From the NCBI GenBank assembly GCA_964617695.1, contig CAZTYW010000010.1, positions 1-43,552 of the forward strand: a stretch of 43,552 bases of DNA. Reading direction: 5' to 3'. Both the position numbers and the translations under genes were made by a program. Position 1 is the stretch's first letter. Every line of letters starts with the position of its first letter. The stretch comes from CAZTYW01 sp964617695 (GTDB lineage Bacteria; Chloroflexota; Dehalococcoidia; UBA2247; RBG-13-53-26). The notes beneath the pieces were generated by a model that did not search any database, had not been told where the DNA came from, and was given only the letters and a program-made list of their open reading frames with translations. Shown here in pieces: positions 42,015 to 43,552 of this stretch.

Positions 42015-43552
42015 ATGAGTGCGGAAGAACGCTACGACGTTGTCATCATAGGGGCGGGGCACAACGGCACCACCGCAGCAGCCTATCTGGCCAGGTGTGG
42101 CTTAAGCGTGTGCCTGCTGGAGGAAAGGCCCGAGGGTGGGGGAGCGCAGGAAAACACGGAGCCCCTGGCCGGAGTGCGCATCAGCCCCCACGCCATAGCC
42201 AACTGTGCCGGAGCAGCCCCTGGGTGGGAGCAGTTGGAGCTGTGGAAATACGGGTTCCGCATGCAATGGCCCACTACCACCCTGTTCCAGGGCAAACCGC
42301 CGCCCTATGTGATGACGACTGAGGGCTGGAGCCGCACCACCGAGAAGGACAGACAGGGTTGGACCAGGCTGAGCGGCATGCAGGGCCAGCCCCCGTTCAT
42401 CAAAGACCTGGCGCGCTCCGTTTTCTGGTGCCCGCCCCATCCACCCGAAATCGAGCCAACGGCCGAAAACATCCCCTTCATGCAGGTGTACCGGGAGCGC
42501 CAGCCGGACGTCTGGACCGAAGAGCTGCTTGAGATGACCCTGTTCGACCTTCTCGACGAGTACCTCGAAAGCGAGCCATTGAAGGTGCATTCAGCCTATC
42601 TGGCTGCCCTGGAAATGGCCCACGGCCATTTCCAGGGGATGGGTGTCCCGGCCTTCGCCGGCCTGGTGAGTTTCGGCTATTTCGATCGAGCCGTGGGGCC
42701 GCGCGGCAACATGCACGGCTATTACCATGCCATCGCCCGCTGCGCCCTGGCCCACGGCGCCACCATCCGCACCTGTTGCCCCGTCGAGGAGATCATCGTC
42801 AGCAACGACAGGGCGGCAGGAGTGCGCCTTCGGGACGACGCCCCCGGAGGGCAGAAGAGGATCTGGGCCGATAAGGCGGTCATCAGTGCCACCGATATCA
42901 AGCAGACCTTTCTCAAGCTGATTGGGCCACGCCACCTGGACGCCGGATTTGTCCAGCGAATAAAGGACCTCAGCATCAAGGGCGGAGCCCTGTACCACTC
43001 CCAGTTCCTCACCGGTGAGCCTTTCCGCTACCGACCGAAGTTTCGGGAGGCGGGATGGGGTCGCTCCGGCGCCTTCTTCGGTGGGGTGTACCCCTGCGAT
43101 TCGCGGGACATCTATTTCGACAACGTGGCCGACGAGCTTGGCCACCGCGGCAGGCCGACATTGTCACCGGACAGACTGATGTGGCTCATTGTCGGCAGTG
43201 GCCAGTACAACCCCACCGACCCGCAGTGCGCCCGCCCGGGCTACTGTCTGGAAGGCCCCATGGATATCGTGGTGCCCATGCCGGACGACGAAATGATACA
43301 GCCCGATTCCGTCGGCAGGGTGAGGAGCGAAATAGGACTGCTGATGCGCCAGGCGCTCGCCCAGGTGGTGGAGAACGTGGACTCCGACAACGTTGTCAGC
43401 CAGTGGGCCGGTACTCCCTATGACTCCGAGTTTCGCAATACAGGGCTGATGGGTGGTTCATGGTACGGCATTCGGCCCTGCCAGGACCAGTGGTGGAGCC
43501 AGCGCCCCCTGCCGGAACTGGCCCGCTACCGAACGCCCATTGACCGGCTGTA
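42015..43552 (+). CDS. FAD-dependent oxidoreductase (PYROXD2 / phytoene-desaturase-like), truncated at window edge
   Basis: An ATG at 42015, with AGGTGGAG just upstream, opens a frame of 512 codons that runs off the right edge. The N-terminus YDVVIIGAGHNGTTAAAYLA, followed by VCLLEER and GGG, is the dinucleotide-binding fold and FAD signature of the CrtI/PYROXD2 group. Other landmarks are GPRGNMHGYYHAIARCALAHGATI (split, about residues 229-252), where the substrate or flavin loop is expected, and KAVISATDIKQTFLKLIG. No membrane anchor or signal peptide is visible. Members desaturate carotenoid precursors or have unknown substrates; nothing nearby points to carotenoid synthesis. I therefore keep a family-level call. 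Confidence 0.85.
   Translation, partial: MSAEERYDVVIIGAGHNGTTAAAYLARCGLSVCLLEERPEGGGAQENTEPLAGVRISPHAIANCAGAAPGWEQLELWKYGFRMQWPTTTLFQGKPPPYVMTTEGWSRTTEKDRQGWTRLSGMQGQPPFIKDLARSVFWCPPHPPEIEPTAENIPFMQVYRERQPDVWTEELLEMTLFDLLDEYLESEPLKVHSAYLAALEMAHGHFQGMGVPAFAGLVSFGYFDRAVGPRGNMHGYYHAIARCALAHGATIRTCCPVEEIIVSNDRAAGVRLRDDAPGGQKRIWADKAVISATDIKQTFLKLIGPRHLDAGFVQRIKDLSIKGGALYHSQFLTGEPFRYRPKFREAGWGRSGAFFGGVYPCDSRDIYFDNVADELGHRGRPTLSPDRLMWLIVGSGQYNPTDPQCARPGYCLEGPMDIVVPMPDDEMIQPDSVGRVRSEIGLLMRQALAQVVENVDSDNVVSQWAGTPYDSEFRNTGLMGGSWYGIRPCQDQWWSQRPLPELARYRTPIDRL

Noticed and set aside
1..43552. tRNA, rRNA, CRISPR arrays, insertion sequences or phage genes
   Set aside because: I found no tRNA-like cloverleaf, no rRNA segments, no regularly spaced repeats and no transposase, integrase or phage structural gene by reading both strands. 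A covariance-model search could still find a small RNA.

Overview
The window looks like a scaffold from a metagenome-assembled bacterium of about 60% GC, most plausibly a Chloroflexota lineage (Dehalococcoidia-like). That placement is an inference. It rests on an archaellin-type class III signal peptide, an STT3-type oligosaccharyltransferase, a MraZ gene with no dcw cluster behind it, and a GlgE/TreS-maltokinase/TreYZ set, all next to a benzoyl-CoA-reductase-like enzyme operon. Three runs of exactly 100 N mark scaffold joins (7022-7121, 11205-11304, 26780-26879). The first is flanked by an exact 55-bp duplication, so it is an assembly overlap rather than missing sequence.

Layout. Positions 1-4502 hold a surface and envelope block: an archaellin N-terminus running off the left edge (-), a LuxR-type regulator with a degenerate receiver domain (+), a DUF5658 membrane protein (-), a rhomboid protease (-) and an STT3 oligosaccharyltransferase (-). 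The oligosaccharyltransferase promoter region carries two perfect dyads. Positions 4872-8384 hold a DUF362 protein, a small winged-helix regulator (-), a small unknown gene interrupted by an in-frame TAG, and a CNNM/CorC-type membrane protein split by the first N run.

Positions 8519-28513 are a 20-kb alpha-glucan and trehalose locus on the + strand. In order it encodes glucan phosphorylase GlgP, a CorA-like channel (gapped and frameshifted), maltosyltransferase GlgE, a TreS-maltokinase fusion, MalQ, branching enzyme GlgB, TreZ, a GH57/DUF3536 hydrolase and TreY (gapped). From glgE on, the genes are close, abutting or overlapping by 4 bp, so they are very likely one translation-coupled operon. 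Together they connect trehalose, maltose, maltose-1-phosphate and linear or branched alpha-glucan: TreS-Mak with GlgE and GlgB builds glucan from trehalose, TreY/TreZ turns glucan ends back into trehalose, and GlgP/MalQ/GH57 trim and remodel the polymer. No glgA, glgC, otsA or otsB is in the window.

Positions 28654-33110 hold a calcium-type P-type ATPase (+), then a convergent pair, an M20 peptidase and a GNAT acetyltransferase (-). Positions 33327-34342 hold a promoter, a short unknown gene and mraZ. The promoter overlaps 10-bp-phased TGG(G/T)A boxes that look like a MraZ autoregulatory operator.

Positions 34408-40498 (-) form an operon of the benzoyl-CoA reductase / 2-hydroxyacyl-CoA dehydratase superfamily: an ATP-dependent activator, a ferredoxin, two dehydratase/reductase subunits, a second activator and an SDR dehydrogenase, preceded by a MarR regulator. 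Its substrate cannot be read from the sequence, but the gene set resembles class I benzoyl-CoA reductase loci. The right end carries an alpha/beta hydrolase (+) and the N-terminal 512 residues of a PYROXD2/phytoene-desaturase-like FAD oxidoreductase (+) running off the edge. I saw no rRNA, tRNA, CRISPR array or insertion sequence.
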